DNA of 64,000 bases from Nocardioides sp. BGMRC 2183 (GTDB lineage: Bacteria > Actinomycetota > Actinomycetes > Propionibacteriales > Nocardioidaceae): positions 279,852 to 343,851 of the forward strand of contig VSSA01000004.1 of assembly GCA_008123405.1 (NCBI GenBank), given 5' to 3'. This document shows, in pieces, positions 30,025-38,367 of this stretch. Each line of letters starts with the position of its first letter. Positions within the stretch are counted from its first letter, which is position 1. The notes under the pieces are model-generated. The model saw only the letters and a list, made by a program, of their open reading frames with translations. It had not been told where the DNA came from and made no database searches. A program made the translations under genes and the position numbers.

Positions 30025-30095
30025 GCACCCCACCACGTTCTTTGCTTCCCCCGCTGCGCTCCTCCAGCGAACAACGCGTCGGGGACCCCGCATGA
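30021..30095 (+). CDS. 24-codon ORF between coiled-coil gene and pknG
   Basis: AAGGAG stands 5 nt before the ATG at 30021, which overlaps the previous stop (ATGA); the ORF's own stop overlaps the pknG ATG at 30092 in the same way. The 24-residue product is Ser/Pro/Arg-rich with no membrane segment. It may be a true micro-protein or merely a translational-coupling ORF that delivers ribosomes to pknG, which has no good Shine-Dalgarno of its own. Confidence 0.5.
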   Translation: MSTPPRSLLPPLRSSSEQRVGDPA

Positions 30096-32599
30096 GCAGC
30101 GCAGGGGCCTGCACCCAGCCCGGGTGCGGTGGACAGATCCTCGACGGCTACTGCGACGTGTGCGGCATGCCGGGCACCGGTGGTGCCTCCAGCGGTGTCG
30201 ACACCGCCTCGGTCGCGCCGGCCTCCGGAGCAGTCGACCGCGCCGACCAGGCCGAGATCGGCACCGTCGCCGTGGCGGCGTCGACACCGGCGAACGGCAC
30301 GCCGTGCGGCCAGCCCGGATGCACCGGGTCGATCCTCGACGGTTACTGCGATGTCTGCGGCACACCGGCCGCCTCCAACGCCGCGGTGGCCGAGGCGAGC
30401 GCCTTGGCCAGCGCGGCACAGGTCGGCGCGCAGTCGGCACCACTCGCCGACTCCGAGGCGTCGGTGGCGACCTCGGCCAGCCGGGTGCAGTCCGCGGCGA
30501 TCGGCTCGCGGCGGGCCGGGCGGGACGGATCGAGCGCCACGCGTCGTACCAGGGCGGGGTCGCAGCGGATGCGAGCGGCTCGCCTGGGCGCTGGTCTGAC
30601 CTCGGTGCCGCCGGCGCCGCACGTGGACGCCGCGAAGGCGATCATGGCCAACCCGCAGGTGCCGGAGAACCGGCGCAACTGTGCCAAGTGCGGCAACGCG
30701 GTCGGCCGCAGCATCGAGGACCATCCGGGCCGGGCCGAGGGGTTCTGCCCGCAGTGCGGGACCCAGTTCTCCTTCACCCCCAAGCTGGTCCCGGGTGACC
30801 TGGTGGCCAACCAGTACGAGGTCGCGGGGGCGCTGGCCCATGGCGGACTGGGCTGGATCTACCTGGCGCGCGACCGCAACGTGTCCAACCGGTGGGTGGT
30901 GCTCAAGGGCCTGCTCAACTCCGGCGACACCGACGCACTGGCCGCGGCGATCGCCGAGCAGCAGTTCCTGGCGCAGGTCGAGCACCCCTCGATCGTGGAG
31001 ATCTACAACTTCGTCACGCACGAGGGCGCCGGCTACATCGTGATGGAGTACGTCGGCGGCAAGTCGCTGAAGCAGATCCTCAAACAGCGGATCGTGGCCA
31101 ACAACGGCGCCTACGACCCGCTGCCGGTGGACCAGGCGCTGGCCTACATCCTCGAGCTGCTGCCGGCCTTCTCCTACCTGCACGACCTGGGTCTGGTCTA
31201 TTGCGACTTCAAGCCGGACAACATGATCCAGGTCGGCGACGCGATGAAGTTGATCGACCTCGGCGGCGTGCGTCGGATCGACGACCAGGAGTCGGCGATC
31301 TACGGCACGGTCGGCTACCAGGCTCCCGAGGTGGCCGAGCTGGGCCCGTCGGTGGCCTCCGACATCTACACGATCGGCCGCACCCTGATCGTGCTCTGCA
31401 TGGAGTTCCGCGGCTATCAGAGCACCTACCTGCACTCGCTGCCGCCGGTGGCAAGCACGCCCCTGTTCATCGAGTACGACTCGCTGTACTGGCTGATCGC
31501 CAAGTGCTGCGCGCCGGACCCGGCCGACCGGTTCGCCTCCGTGGACGAGTTGCGCACCCAGGTGCTCGGGGTGCTCCGCGAGGTGGTCGCCCGCGATCGC
31601 CCCGGCACCTCGCTGACCAGCGCCGCCTCGGTCCACTTCGAGTCCCCGGCCACGGCCCGACCGATCGTGGAGTGGAGCCAGCTGCCGGACCTGCGCGAGG
31701 ACACCACCGATCCGCAACACGGCTGGCTCTCCACCGTCGGCACCGACGATCCGGCCCAGCGGCTGCGTGACCTGCAGGCCGCGCCACAGGACTCCGCCGA
31801 GGTGTGGTTGGCCCGGGCGCGTGCCGCGTTGGAGCTCGGCAACAGCGTCCAGGCGCGGGCCTTCGCCGCCAGCCTGCTCTCCCAGGACCCCTGGGAGTGG
31901 CGGGCGCTGTGGGTCGAGGGGCTGGCCGCTGTGCAGGCCGAGGATTTCGAGACCGCGAAGGCATCCTTCAACGCGGTCTACCAGCAGGTGCCGGGCGAGC
32001 TCGCGCCCAAGCTCGCCCTGGCCTTCGCCTGCGAGCGCGGTGGCCGCCCGGCCGTCGCGGAGAGCCTCTACCAGGTCTGCGCCACCACCGACGCCGCCTA
32101 CGTCGCCTCGGCAGCCTTCGGTACGGCGCGGGTGCGCGCGGCCGCAGGTGACACCGCCGGCGCCGTCGCGGCGCTGGACCAGGTGCCGACCACCAGCCGC
32201 GGCTACACCGAGAGCCGGCAGCAACGGGCGGAGGTGCTGCTGGCCGGCAGTGCCCAGGACGTGGCCGTGCTGGATCAGGCCATGCAGACGGTGGAGCGAT
32301 CGAGCCTGGACAGCACCACCCGGCAGCGGTACGTCGTCCGCATCCTCTCCGAGGCGCTCCCGGTGGTCGCCGGTGCCGGCGGTGCTGCCCGGCCCGGAGC
32401 TACACCGACCGGAGCGACACCGACCGGGGCCGCCTCGACCGGGGCAGCACGGATCGGGTCGGTCGACGCCAGCGAGGAGGGGGTGCGCGACGGCCTGGAG
32501 GCCGCCTTGCGATCCTTGGCCCGCGACACCCCCGACCTGCGGGAGCGGGTGGCCCTGGTCAACCAGGCCAACGCGATCCGGAACTGGAGCCTGACATGA
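30092..32599 (+). CDS. pknG: PknG-like serine/threonine protein kinase
   Basis: 835 residues, soluble. Two small zinc-ribbon modules at the N terminus (CTQPGCGGQILDGYCDVCG and CGQPGCTGSILDGYCDVCG) precede the rubredoxin-like CAKCGNAV...CPQCG (about residues 200-226) found in PknG. The kinase domain (about 240-510) has the loop AHGGLGWIYLARD, Lys in WVVLKGLL (about 272), catalytic YCDFKPDN (about 370) and DLGG in place of DFG (about 388), which is normal for PknG. A TPR region follows (about 550-740), with a GATPTG-type repeat near 770 encoded by a 15-bp repeat. Mycobacterial PknG phosphorylates the FHA protein GarA to control glutamate metabolism. Confidence 0.92.
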   Translation: MSSAGACTQPGCGGQILDGYCDVCGMPGTGGASSGVDTASVAPASGAVDRADQAEIGTVAVAASTPANGTPCGQPGCTGSILDGYCDVCGTPAASNAAVAEASALASAAQVGAQSAPLADSEASVATSASRVQSAAIGSRRAGRDGSSATRRTRAGSQRMRAARLGAGLTSVPPAPHVDAAKAIMANPQVPENRRNCAKCGNAVGRSIEDHPGRAEGFCPQCGTQFSFTPKLVPGDLVANQYEVAGALAHGGLGWIYLARDRNVSNRWVVLKGLLNSGDTDALAAAIAEQQFLAQVEHPSIVEIYNFVTHEGAGYIVMEYVGGKSLKQILKQRIVANNGAYDPLPVDQALAYILELLPAFSYLHDLGLVYCDFKPDNMIQVGDAMKLIDLGGVRRIDDQESAIYGTVGYQAPEVAELGPSVASDIYTIGRTLIVLCMEFRGYQSTYLHSLPPVASTPLFIEYDSLYWLIAKCCAPDPADRFASVDELRTQVLGVLREVVARDRPGTSLTSAASVHFESPATARPIVEWSQLPDLREDTTDPQHGWLSTVGTDDPAQRLRDLQAAPQDSAEVWLARARAALELGNSVQARAFAASLLSQDPWEWRALWVEGLAAVQAEDFETAKASFNAVYQQVPGELAPKLALAFACERGGRPAVAESLYQVCATTDAAYVASAAFGTARVRAAAGDTAGAVAALDQVPTTSRGYTESRQQRAEVLLAGSAQDVAVLDQAMQTVERSSLDSTTRQRYVVRILSEALPVVAGAGGAARPGATPTGATPTGAASTGAARIGSVDASEEGVRDGLEAALRSLARDTPDLRERVALVNQANAIRNWSLT

Positions 32600-33870
32600 C
32601 CACGGTCTGCGCGGCGTGCGGCGCGGCGGCCGCCGGCACCGCACGTTTCTGCGAAGGATGCGGTGCGCCGCTGGCCGGCGCTCCCGCCGCGCCCGCCGTA
32701 CCGCCGACGCGGCCCGGCAGCGATGACCCGCTGAGCGATGCGCCGATCAGTGCGCCCACCCGGCGGCCGTCCGCGGCACTGCCCGATCCGCTGCCGGCGA
32801 TGACCCGGCGTCCCTGTGCGGAGTGCGGGGGAGAGGTCGGTCCCGACCTCTACTGCCTGGAGTGTGGGACCAAGGCGCCCAGCGAGCGGGACCACTTCCG
32901 GGAGAGTCCGGCCCCGTGGGTCGCCGGCGTCTGTGACCGCGGCATCACCCACGCCCGCAACGAGGACGCGATGGCGCTGCTGGCCGGGGCGCGTCCAGGC
33001 TCCCGGGCGGTGCTGGTCGTGCTCGACGGGGTGTCGAACTCGATCGACTCCGACGTCGCCTCCCTCGCCGGTGCTCACGCGGCACGCGAGGTGCTGCGGA
33101 TGCCGCTGCCAGCCGGTCTCGGCACCGAGGAGAGCCGCGCCGCCGCGGCCGCGCGGGTCTTCGACACCACCGTCCAGGCCGCCAACACCGCGATCGTGGC
33201 GACCACCGACCCCGACTCACCGAACCCTGCCTCGGCCACCTTCGCCGTCGCCGTGGTCGAGGGTGACCGCGTGCATGTCGCCAACATCGGGGACTCCCGG
33301 GCCTACTGGCTGCCCGACGACGGTCAGGGCGTCCAGCTCAGCACCGACGACTCGATGGCGCAGGCACAGATCGCGGCGGGGGTCCCGCGCGAGATCGCCG
33401 AGACCTCCCCGCAGGCCCACGCCATCACCAAGTGGCTCGGCCGGGACAGCCCGGACCTCAGCCCGCACCTGGTCACCCGCGAGCTCTCCGTCGCCGGGTG
33501 GGTGCTGGTCTGCTCCGACGGTCTGTGGAACTACGCCTCCGAACCGGCCGACCTGACGGCGCAGATCGCCGCCGCCGGCACCACCGACCCGGCCGAACTG
33601 GCGCTGGCCCTGGTCGGCTTCGCCAACGACTGCGGAGGTCAGGACAACATCACCGTCGCCCTGGCCCGGGTCGACCCCACCGGGTCGGCGGCGACCACAC
33701 CGGGCGCACCGGCCGCGAGTGGTCTCGGCACGGTCGGGCAGAATGCCGACCAGACGGAGCAGTCCGGCGGCGGCCCGACCGACCCGGAGATCGACGTACC
33801 GGACCGGAGCGACGTCCACGAGTTGTCCGACTTGCCCGACCACGCTCAGGAAGGTCCCAGCGATGGCTGA
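32596..33870 (+). CDS. PP2C-family protein phosphatase with zinc ribbons
   Basis: 424 residues, ATG overlapping the pknG stop. N terminus: zinc ribbon CAACGAAAAGTARFCEGCG (residues about 5-23), a second CAECGGEVGPDLYCLECG (about 74-91), then the PP2C domain (about 105-365) with GITHARNEDAMALL, VVLDGVSNS (metal-binding Asp), VHVANIGDSRAYWL and LVCSDGLWNYA plus the C-terminal GGQDNITVALARV. It should dephosphorylate Ser/Thr residues, most simply targets of the adjoining PknG. The C-terminal 60 residues are acidic and disordered. The end overlaps the VWA gene by 8 nt. Confidence 0.9.
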   Translation: MTTVCAACGAAAAGTARFCEGCGAPLAGAPAAPAVPPTRPGSDDPLSDAPISAPTRRPSAALPDPLPAMTRRPCAECGGEVGPDLYCLECGTKAPSERDHFRESPAPWVAGVCDRGITHARNEDAMALLAGARPGSRAVLVVLDGVSNSIDSDVASLAGAHAAREVLRMPLPAGLGTEESRAAAAARVFDTTVQAANTAIVATTDPDSPNPASATFAVAVVEGDRVHVANIGDSRAYWLPDDGQGVQLSTDDSMAQAQIAAGVPREIAETSPQAHAITKWLGRDSPDLSPHLVTRELSVAGWVLVCSDGLWNYASEPADLTAQIAAAGTTDPAELALALVGFANDCGGQDNITVALARVDPTGSAATTPGAPAASGLGTVGQNADQTEQSGGGPTDPEIDVPDRSDVHELSDLPDHAQEGPSDG

Positions 33871-35149
33871 GTTCACCGCCGCCGTCTATCAGAACGAGTT
33901 CCTGCCCGACGGCGGGACGGATGTGAACGCGATCGTGACGGTGACCTGCACCGGTGCCGGTACGGCTGGGCAAGCAGGCTCCGGCGACGCCGGCGAGATC
34001 ATCATCGTCGACACGTCCGGTTCGATGGGGCCGGCCACGATGGAGGCCGCCAAGGACGCCGCCAAGGCCGCGCTCGCCGAGATCGTCGACGGCACCTGGT
34101 TCGCGGTGATCGCCGGTGCCGACCGCGCGATGCTGGCCTACCCCCCGGTGACCTCCGGGCCGGGCATGGTCCAGATGGATGCCCGGGTCCGCACCCAGGC
34201 GATGGCGGCGATCGACCGGTTCGTGGGCAGCGGTGGCACCGCGATCAGCACCTGGCTCGATCTGGCCGGCCAGCTGTTCAGCTCGGTGCCCAGCATCTCC
34301 CAGCGGCACGTGCTGCTGCTCACCGACGGTGAGAACCGGGAGCGTCCCGGTCGTCTCGACGAGGCGATCAACCGGGCGACCGGCTACTTCCAGGCCGACT
34401 GCCGCGGCGCCGGGACCGACTGGCAGGTCGCCGAGATCCGACGGATCGCCCAGGCCCTGCTCGGCTCGGTCGACATCATTCCGCGACCGGACCAGATGCG
34501 CGCGGAGTTCCAGGCGATCATGCGCAAGTCGATGTCGCGCGGCGTCGCCGACGCCCACCTGCGGGTGTGGACACCGCAGGGAGCGCAGATCCTGTTCGTC
34601 CGCCAGGTCTCGCCCACTGTCGAGGACCTGACCGCACGTCGTACCCCGGTCAACCCGTTGACCGGCGACTATCCGACCGGTGCGTGGTCGGACGAGTCCC
34701 GCGACTACCACGTGGCGGTTCGGGTGGCCGCGAAGGCCGTCGGCCAGGAGCAGCTCGCCGCCCGGATCCAGCTCACCCTCGGCGACGACATCGTCACCCA
34801 GGGCCTGGTGAAGGCGACCTGGTCGTCCAACTCCGAGCTGACCACGCGGATCGACCAGCAGGTCGCCCACTACACCGGGCAGACCGAGTTGGCCGCGGCG
34901 ATCCAGGAGGGTCTGGCGGCCAAGGCCGCCGGCGACGAGGCGACCGCCACCACCAAGCTGGGCCGTGCCGTGGCACTGGCCGCCGCCACCGGCAATGCCG
35001 AGGCCACCACCAAGTTGCGCAAGGTCGTCGACGTGGAGAACGAGGTCGAGGGCACGGTGCGGTTGAAGCGCGCGGTCGACAAGGCCGACGAGATGGCGCT
35101 CGACACGGCCTCCACCAAGACCACCCGGATCCGTAAGGACACTGCATGA
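33863..35149 (+). CDS. VWA-domain protein
   Basis: 428 residues. The von Willebrand A domain (about residues 45-225) has a complete MIDAS motif: DTSGSMG (about 51), a Thr in SGGTAISTWL and Asp in LLLTDGENRERPG. It has no signal peptide, so it acts in the cytoplasm, where VWA proteins often pair with AAA+ ATPases such as the one encoded upstream. The C-terminal part contains a beta-rich region and a helical tail (AAAIQEGLAAKAAGDEATATTKLGRAVALAAATG) with repeated Ala/Thr. The start is the ATG at 33863, inside the PP2C 3' end. Confidence 0.87.
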   Translation: MAEFTAAVYQNEFLPDGGTDVNAIVTVTCTGAGTAGQAGSGDAGEIIIVDTSGSMGPATMEAAKDAAKAALAEIVDGTWFAVIAGADRAMLAYPPVTSGPGMVQMDARVRTQAMAAIDRFVGSGGTAISTWLDLAGQLFSSVPSISQRHVLLLTDGENRERPGRLDEAINRATGYFQADCRGAGTDWQVAEIRRIAQALLGSVDIIPRPDQMRAEFQAIMRKSMSRGVADAHLRVWTPQGAQILFVRQVSPTVEDLTARRTPVNPLTGDYPTGAWSDESRDYHVAVRVAAKAVGQEQLAARIQLTLGDDIVTQGLVKATWSSNSELTTRIDQQVAHYTGQTELAAAIQEGLAAKAAGDEATATTKLGRAVALAAATGNAEATTKLRKVVDVENEVEGTVRLKRAVDKADEMALDTASTKTTRIRKDTA

Positions 35150-35162
35150 GTGGGGAGGTTGC

Positions 35163-36008
35163 ATGAGTTCGGTCTGTCCGTCCGGGCACGACTCGGCCGC
35201 CGACGACTACTGCGACGTCTGCGGTCTCCCGATCGACGCAGCGGCTGCCACCCCGGCGCCCCCGCCCGCCCAGCCGGCGTCACCAGCCGGGTCGACCCCG
35301 CCAGAGGCAGCAGCACCCAGCGCTGCCGACGCGGCCGCGACGGCACCGGAGGAGGAGAGCGCGGACTGTCCGAACTGTCAGGCTGCGAACCCGCCGAACG
35401 CGCTCTTCTGCGAGGCCTGTGGCTACGACTTCACCACCGGCACCATGCCGCGCCCGGTGGAGCCCGCACCGTTGGACCTCTCCGCGTTCGGCATCCCGGA
35501 TCCCTCGTCGGCAACGCCGTCAACGCCCGACCCTGAGCCCGGCCCGGAGCCGGCCCAGGAGCCCGCCCAGGAGCCCGCCCAGGAGCCGCTCGCCCCGCGC
35601 CTCGACGCCGCCTGGGTGGCCGAGGTCTGGATCGACCCGGACTGGTACGACGAGCAGGACAGCGAGGACCCGCTCCCTTCGGCCGGGGTGCCGCAGGTGG
35701 TCCCGGTCCGGACCCGTTCGGTGCTGGTCGGCCGGGCCTCGCGCAGCCGCGGTATCGACCCCGACATCGAGCTCGGCAACGACACCGGGATCAGCCGCCG
35801 CCACTGCCAGCTCACCACCGACGGCACCCGTTGGTGGGTGGAGGACCTCGGCTCCTCCAACGGCACCTACGTCGGCAGTTCGGTCGGGGCGCTGCCGGTG
35901 ATGCCGATCACCCCGGGGGAGAAGCGGGAGCTCGCCTCCGACGAACGCCTCTACCTCGGCGCCTGGACCCGCATCGTCGTACGCCGCGCCCAGCCTGGCG
36001 AGGTCTGA
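35163..36008 (+). CDS. FHA-domain protein with N-terminal zinc ribbons
   Basis: 281 residues, GGGGAGG 3 nt before the ATG. The first module CPSGHDSAADDYCDVCG resembles the modules of PknG; the second is CPNCQAANPPNALFCEACG (about residues 61-79). A Pro/Glu linker with a threefold AQEP repeat (about 130-140) leads to a C-terminal FHA domain (about 180-275): SVLVGRASRSRGIDPDIEL, ISRRHCQL and DLGSSNGTYVG, with the Arg, Ser and Asn that bind phosphothreonine. The general plan, a phospho-reader beside PknG, recalls GarA, but I see no GarA-type ETTS phosphorylation motif. Last gene of the operon. Confidence 0.88.
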   Translation: MSSVCPSGHDSAADDYCDVCGLPIDAAAATPAPPPAQPASPAGSTPPEAAAPSAADAAATAPEEESADCPNCQAANPPNALFCEACGYDFTTGTMPRPVEPAPLDLSAFGIPDPSSATPSTPDPEPGPEPAQEPAQEPAQEPLAPRLDAAWVAEVWIDPDWYDEQDSEDPLPSAGVPQVVPVRTRSVLVGRASRSRGIDPDIELGNDTGISRRHCQLTTDGTRWWVEDLGSSNGTYVGSSVGALPVMPITPGEKRELASDERLYLGAWTRIVVRRAQPGEV

Positions 36009-36011
36009 GCC

Positions 36012-36065
36012 GACCCGGCGCAAACGCACACGCAGATCCCGCTGACCCGGCGCAAACGCACACGC
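36012..36065. repeat. direct-repeat pair, family C, copy 1
   Basis: Two 22-bp identical units beginning GACCCGGCGCAAACGCAC (36012-36033 and 36044-36065) are 32 bp apart start to start. The same pair, inverted and with the same 32-bp period, occurs at 50331-50380. It fills the gap between two convergent genes. Confidence 0.8.
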
Positions 36066-36078
36066 CGGACGACGAACG

Positions 36079-36648
36079 TCAGCGCCGTGTGGCCAGGATC
36101 AGCGCCGCGTCCGGCGCGGTCATCAACTCGACAGCGGTGAACCGCTCGTCGGTGAGCCAGTTCTCGCGCTGGATGTCGACCCGGCCGTCGGTGATCGGCG
36201 GCCACATCTGGCAGGGCACGAAATCGTCGAGCACCACCAAGCCCCCAGGCTCGACCAGCGCGGCCAACCGGTCGACATCGCCGGCGTCCGGGTTCCCCGA
36301 GTCCAGGAACAACAGCGAGTACGGGCCCTTGTCCATCAGCGTCGACCAGTCCGCGGCGAGGACGTCGACCAGCGGGTCGTCGGTGAAGATCTTCGCCGCG
36401 GCACGAGCGAGCTTGGGATCGAGCTCGGCGGTGATGATCCGCGCCTTGTCGTTGCGCACCCCCGAACGGAGCCACGCGGTGCCTACGCCGCATCCGGTCC
36501 CGAACTCGGCCATGGTGCCCTCGCGGGTCGCAGCCAGCGCGGCGAGCAGTCGTCCGGTCTCGTTGCGGCAGAACGACACATAACCCGACCGCCGCGACAC
36601 GTCGAAGGCGCGCTGCACGACAGCGGGGAGATCGGGGTTCGCGCTCAT
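36079..36648 (-). CDS. class I SAM-dependent methyltransferase (O-methyltransferase-like)
   Basis: 189 residues from the ATG at 36648. SAM motif I is MAEFGTGCGVGTAWL (about residues 48-62); the acidic end of strand 2 is ITAELDPKLARAA; motif IV-like YSLLFLDSGNPD and LVVLDDFVP follow. Layout resembles small YrrM/catechol-type O-methyltransferases. The substrate is unknown. The longer in-frame ATG at 36801 adds a Cys/Arg-rich stretch without homology and is rejected. It is divergent from the leuB leader region. Confidence 0.85.
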   Translation of the reverse strand: MSANPDLPAVVQRAFDVSRRSGYVSFCRNETGRLLAALAATREGTMAEFGTGCGVGTAWLRSGVRNDKARIITAELDPKLARAAAKIFTDDPLVDVLAADWSTLMDKGPYSLLFLDSGNPDAGDVDRLAALVEPGGLVVLDDFVPCQMWPPITDGRVDIQRENWLTDERFTAVELMTAPDAALILATRR

Positions 36649-36708
36649 GTTCCGAGTCTTCCATCCTGGTACCAACGTCTCGACATGCGAACAGGTCGTG
36701 GAACCCGC

Positions 36709-36737
36709 GAGACAGGGCGCGCGCGACGACGTACTCT
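36709..36737 (+). promoter_or_regulatory. putative promoter of the leuB leader
   Basis: GAGACA (36709-36714) and TACTCT (36732-36737) are 17 nt apart; the leader-peptide ATG follows 9 nt later, so this transcript would also be nearly leaderless. Confidence 0.4.
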
Positions 36738-36746
36738 CGTCGCACC

Positions 36747-36791
36747 ATGCGGAGCGCTCTTCTTGTAATCGTGCGCCGCGGCGGGGCCTGA
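36747..36791 (+). CDS. branched-chain leader peptide upstream of leuB
   Basis: 14-codon ORF encoding MRSALLVIVRRGGA: five consecutive Leu/Val/Ile codons (LLVIV). Its start and codon content match the ilvB leader of this window (both begin MR and contain LLV). It precedes leuB by 466 nt, with a structured region and one small ORF between. Confidence 0.65.
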   Translation: MRSALLVIVRRGGA

Positions 36792-37063
36792 GAGAGGCCA
36801 CCTCGCCGCGGTGAACGTGGCGTTCCTTCGTGAGCGTGGGCTTCTCACCATCTGAAGAGAAGCCCCGGAGTTCACCTCCGCAGCGGGTTCACCGTCCGGA
36901 CTCATCCGCGCGACCCGCTTCCTCCGACGCAGTCGACCTCGTGCGATCCACGAGATGACGCCCCACCCGCTGCGGTGGGTGACCGGGGCCATCACCACCA
37001 CCCCAGTACGTCATCACATCACCATCCGATCAGCACCGACGCGAACTCCGAGAGGACTTCACC
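36792..37063 (+). promoter_or_regulatory. structured leader region between leader peptide and 60-aa ORF
   Basis: 272 nt without a convincing gene. CGGTGAAC (36809-36816) can pair either with GTTCACC (36870-36876) or with GTTCACCG (36887-36894), two mutually exclusive choices. A perfect 9-bp hairpin GGGCTTCTC/GAGAAGCCC (36838-36846 with 36857-36865) lies between. No T-tract is present, so if this is an attenuator it would work by translation or Rho rather than by an intrinsic terminator. Confidence 0.5.
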
Positions 37064-37246
37064 ATGTACGCGATGTACCCCGACTGGTCCGGCACCGAGT
37101 GGGGCCCGGCCAAGCACGATCCCGAGCACCCCTTCCGGCGCGACGGCGCACGCGGCCGGAATGCGCTCCAGGCAGCCTTCGGTGCCGGCAACGGCGCCGC
37201 GCTTGACCTGCGAGACGCGGACGAGAACCGCCCGGACGACAACTAA
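37064..37246 (+). CDS. small protein of unknown function upstream of leuB
   Basis: 60 residues with a good AGAGGA 7 nt before the ATG. N terminus [14 protein letters not shown] is rich in Tyr and Trp, the middle is basic, and the C terminus acidic ([13 protein letters not shown]). I recognise no family. leuB starts 11 nt after its stop, so they are probably co-transcribed under the branched-chain leader. Confidence 0.55.
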   Translation: MYAMYPDWSGTEWGPAKHDPEHPFRRDGARGRNALQAAFGAGNGAALDLRDADENRPDDN

Positions 37247-37257
37247 CGTTTCGGTCC

Positions 37258-38364
37258 ATGAACGACTCCTCCGCAGCCCCGTCCGGCACCCCCGTCACCA
37301 GTGGCCAGGTGGCCCTCGGTGTCATCCCCGGTGACGGCATCGGCCAAGAGGTGACCGCCGAGGCGCTCAAGGTGCTGGAGGTTGCCGCTCCGGCCGATGT
37401 GAAGTTCGCTCAGACGCGCTACGACCTCGGCGCCGAGCGTTACCTGCGGACCGGCGAGGTGCTGCCCGACAGTGTGCTCGAGGAGATCCGTGGCCAGGAC
37501 GCGCTGCTGCTCGGCGCGGTGGGTGGAAAGCCGAACGACCCGAACCTGCCGCCCGGCATCCTCGAGCGGGGCCTCCTCCTCAAGCTCCGCTTCGAGCTCG
37601 ACCACTACGTGAACCTGCGCCCCTCGCGCCTCTTCCCGGGGTCGGTGTCACCGCTCTCGGCCGACGTGCTGGGCAGGGGCGAGGTCGACTTCGTGGTGGT
37701 GCGGGAGGGCACGGAGGGTCCCTACACCGGCAACGGCGGCGCACTCCGGGTCGGCACCCCGGCCGAGGTCGCCACCGAGGTCTCGGTCAACACCGCCTTC
37801 GGCGTCGAGCGGGTGATCCGAGACGCCTTCGCCCGCGCCCAGCGTCGTCCCCGCAAGAAGCTCACCCTCGTCCACAAGACCAACGTGCTGGTCAACGCCG
37901 GCTCGGTCTGGTGGCGGCTGTTCCAGGAAGTGGCGGCGGAGTACCCCGACGTCAGCACCGACTACTGCCACATCGACGCGGTGATGATCTACCTGACCAC
38001 CGACCCGCAGCGCTTCGACGTGATCGTCACCGACAACCTCTTCGGCGACATCATCACCGACCTCGCGGCCGCGATCAGCGGTGGCATCGGCCTGGCCGCC
38101 TCGGGCAACGTCAATCCGGACCGGACCGCACCGTCGATGTTCGAGCCGGTGCACGGCTCGGCCCCGGACATCGCGGGCCAGCAGATCGCCGACCCGACGG
38201 CCGCGATCCTCTCCGGCGCCCTGCTGCTGGACCACCTCGGTCACCCGGCCGCGGCCAACCGGATCGAGGCGGCAGTCCTTGCCGACCTCGGCGCCCGCGC
38301 CCCGGGCGAGCAGCGCAGCACGCCCGCCGTCGGCGACGCGATCGCTGCCCGAGTAGCCGGCTGA
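37258..38364 (+). CDS. leuB: 3-isopropylmalate dehydrogenase
   Basis: 368 residues. Oxidative decarboxylation of 3-isopropylmalate to 2-oxoisocaproate in leucine synthesis. Visible: [12 protein letters not shown] near residue 20, substrate loop with [21 protein letters not shown], catalytic Lys in LVHKTNVL (about 205), metal-binding Asp in [19 protein letters not shown] (about 261-275) and NAD loop [16 protein letters not shown]-terminal 15 residues are a short Ser/Thr/Pro extension. No leuA, leuC or leuD is in the window. Confidence 0.94.
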   Translation: MNDSSAAPSGTPVTSGQVALGVIPGDGIGQEVTAEALKVLEVAAPADVKFAQTRYDLGAERYLRTGEVLPDSVLEEIRGQDALLLGAVGGKPNDPNLPPGILERGLLLKLRFELDHYVNLRPSRLFPGSVSPLSADVLGRGEVDFVVVREGTEGPYTGNGGALRVGTPAEVATEVSVNTAFGVERVIRDAFARAQRRPRKKLTLVHKTNVLVNAGSVWWRLFQEVAAEYPDVSTDYCHIDAVMIYLTTDPQRFDVIVTDNLFGDIITDLAAAISGGIGLAASGNVNPDRTAPSMFEPVHGSAPDIAGQQIADPTAAILSGALLLDHLGHPAAANRIEAAVLADLGARAPGEQRSTPAVGDAIAARVAG

Positions 38365-38367
38365 GTT

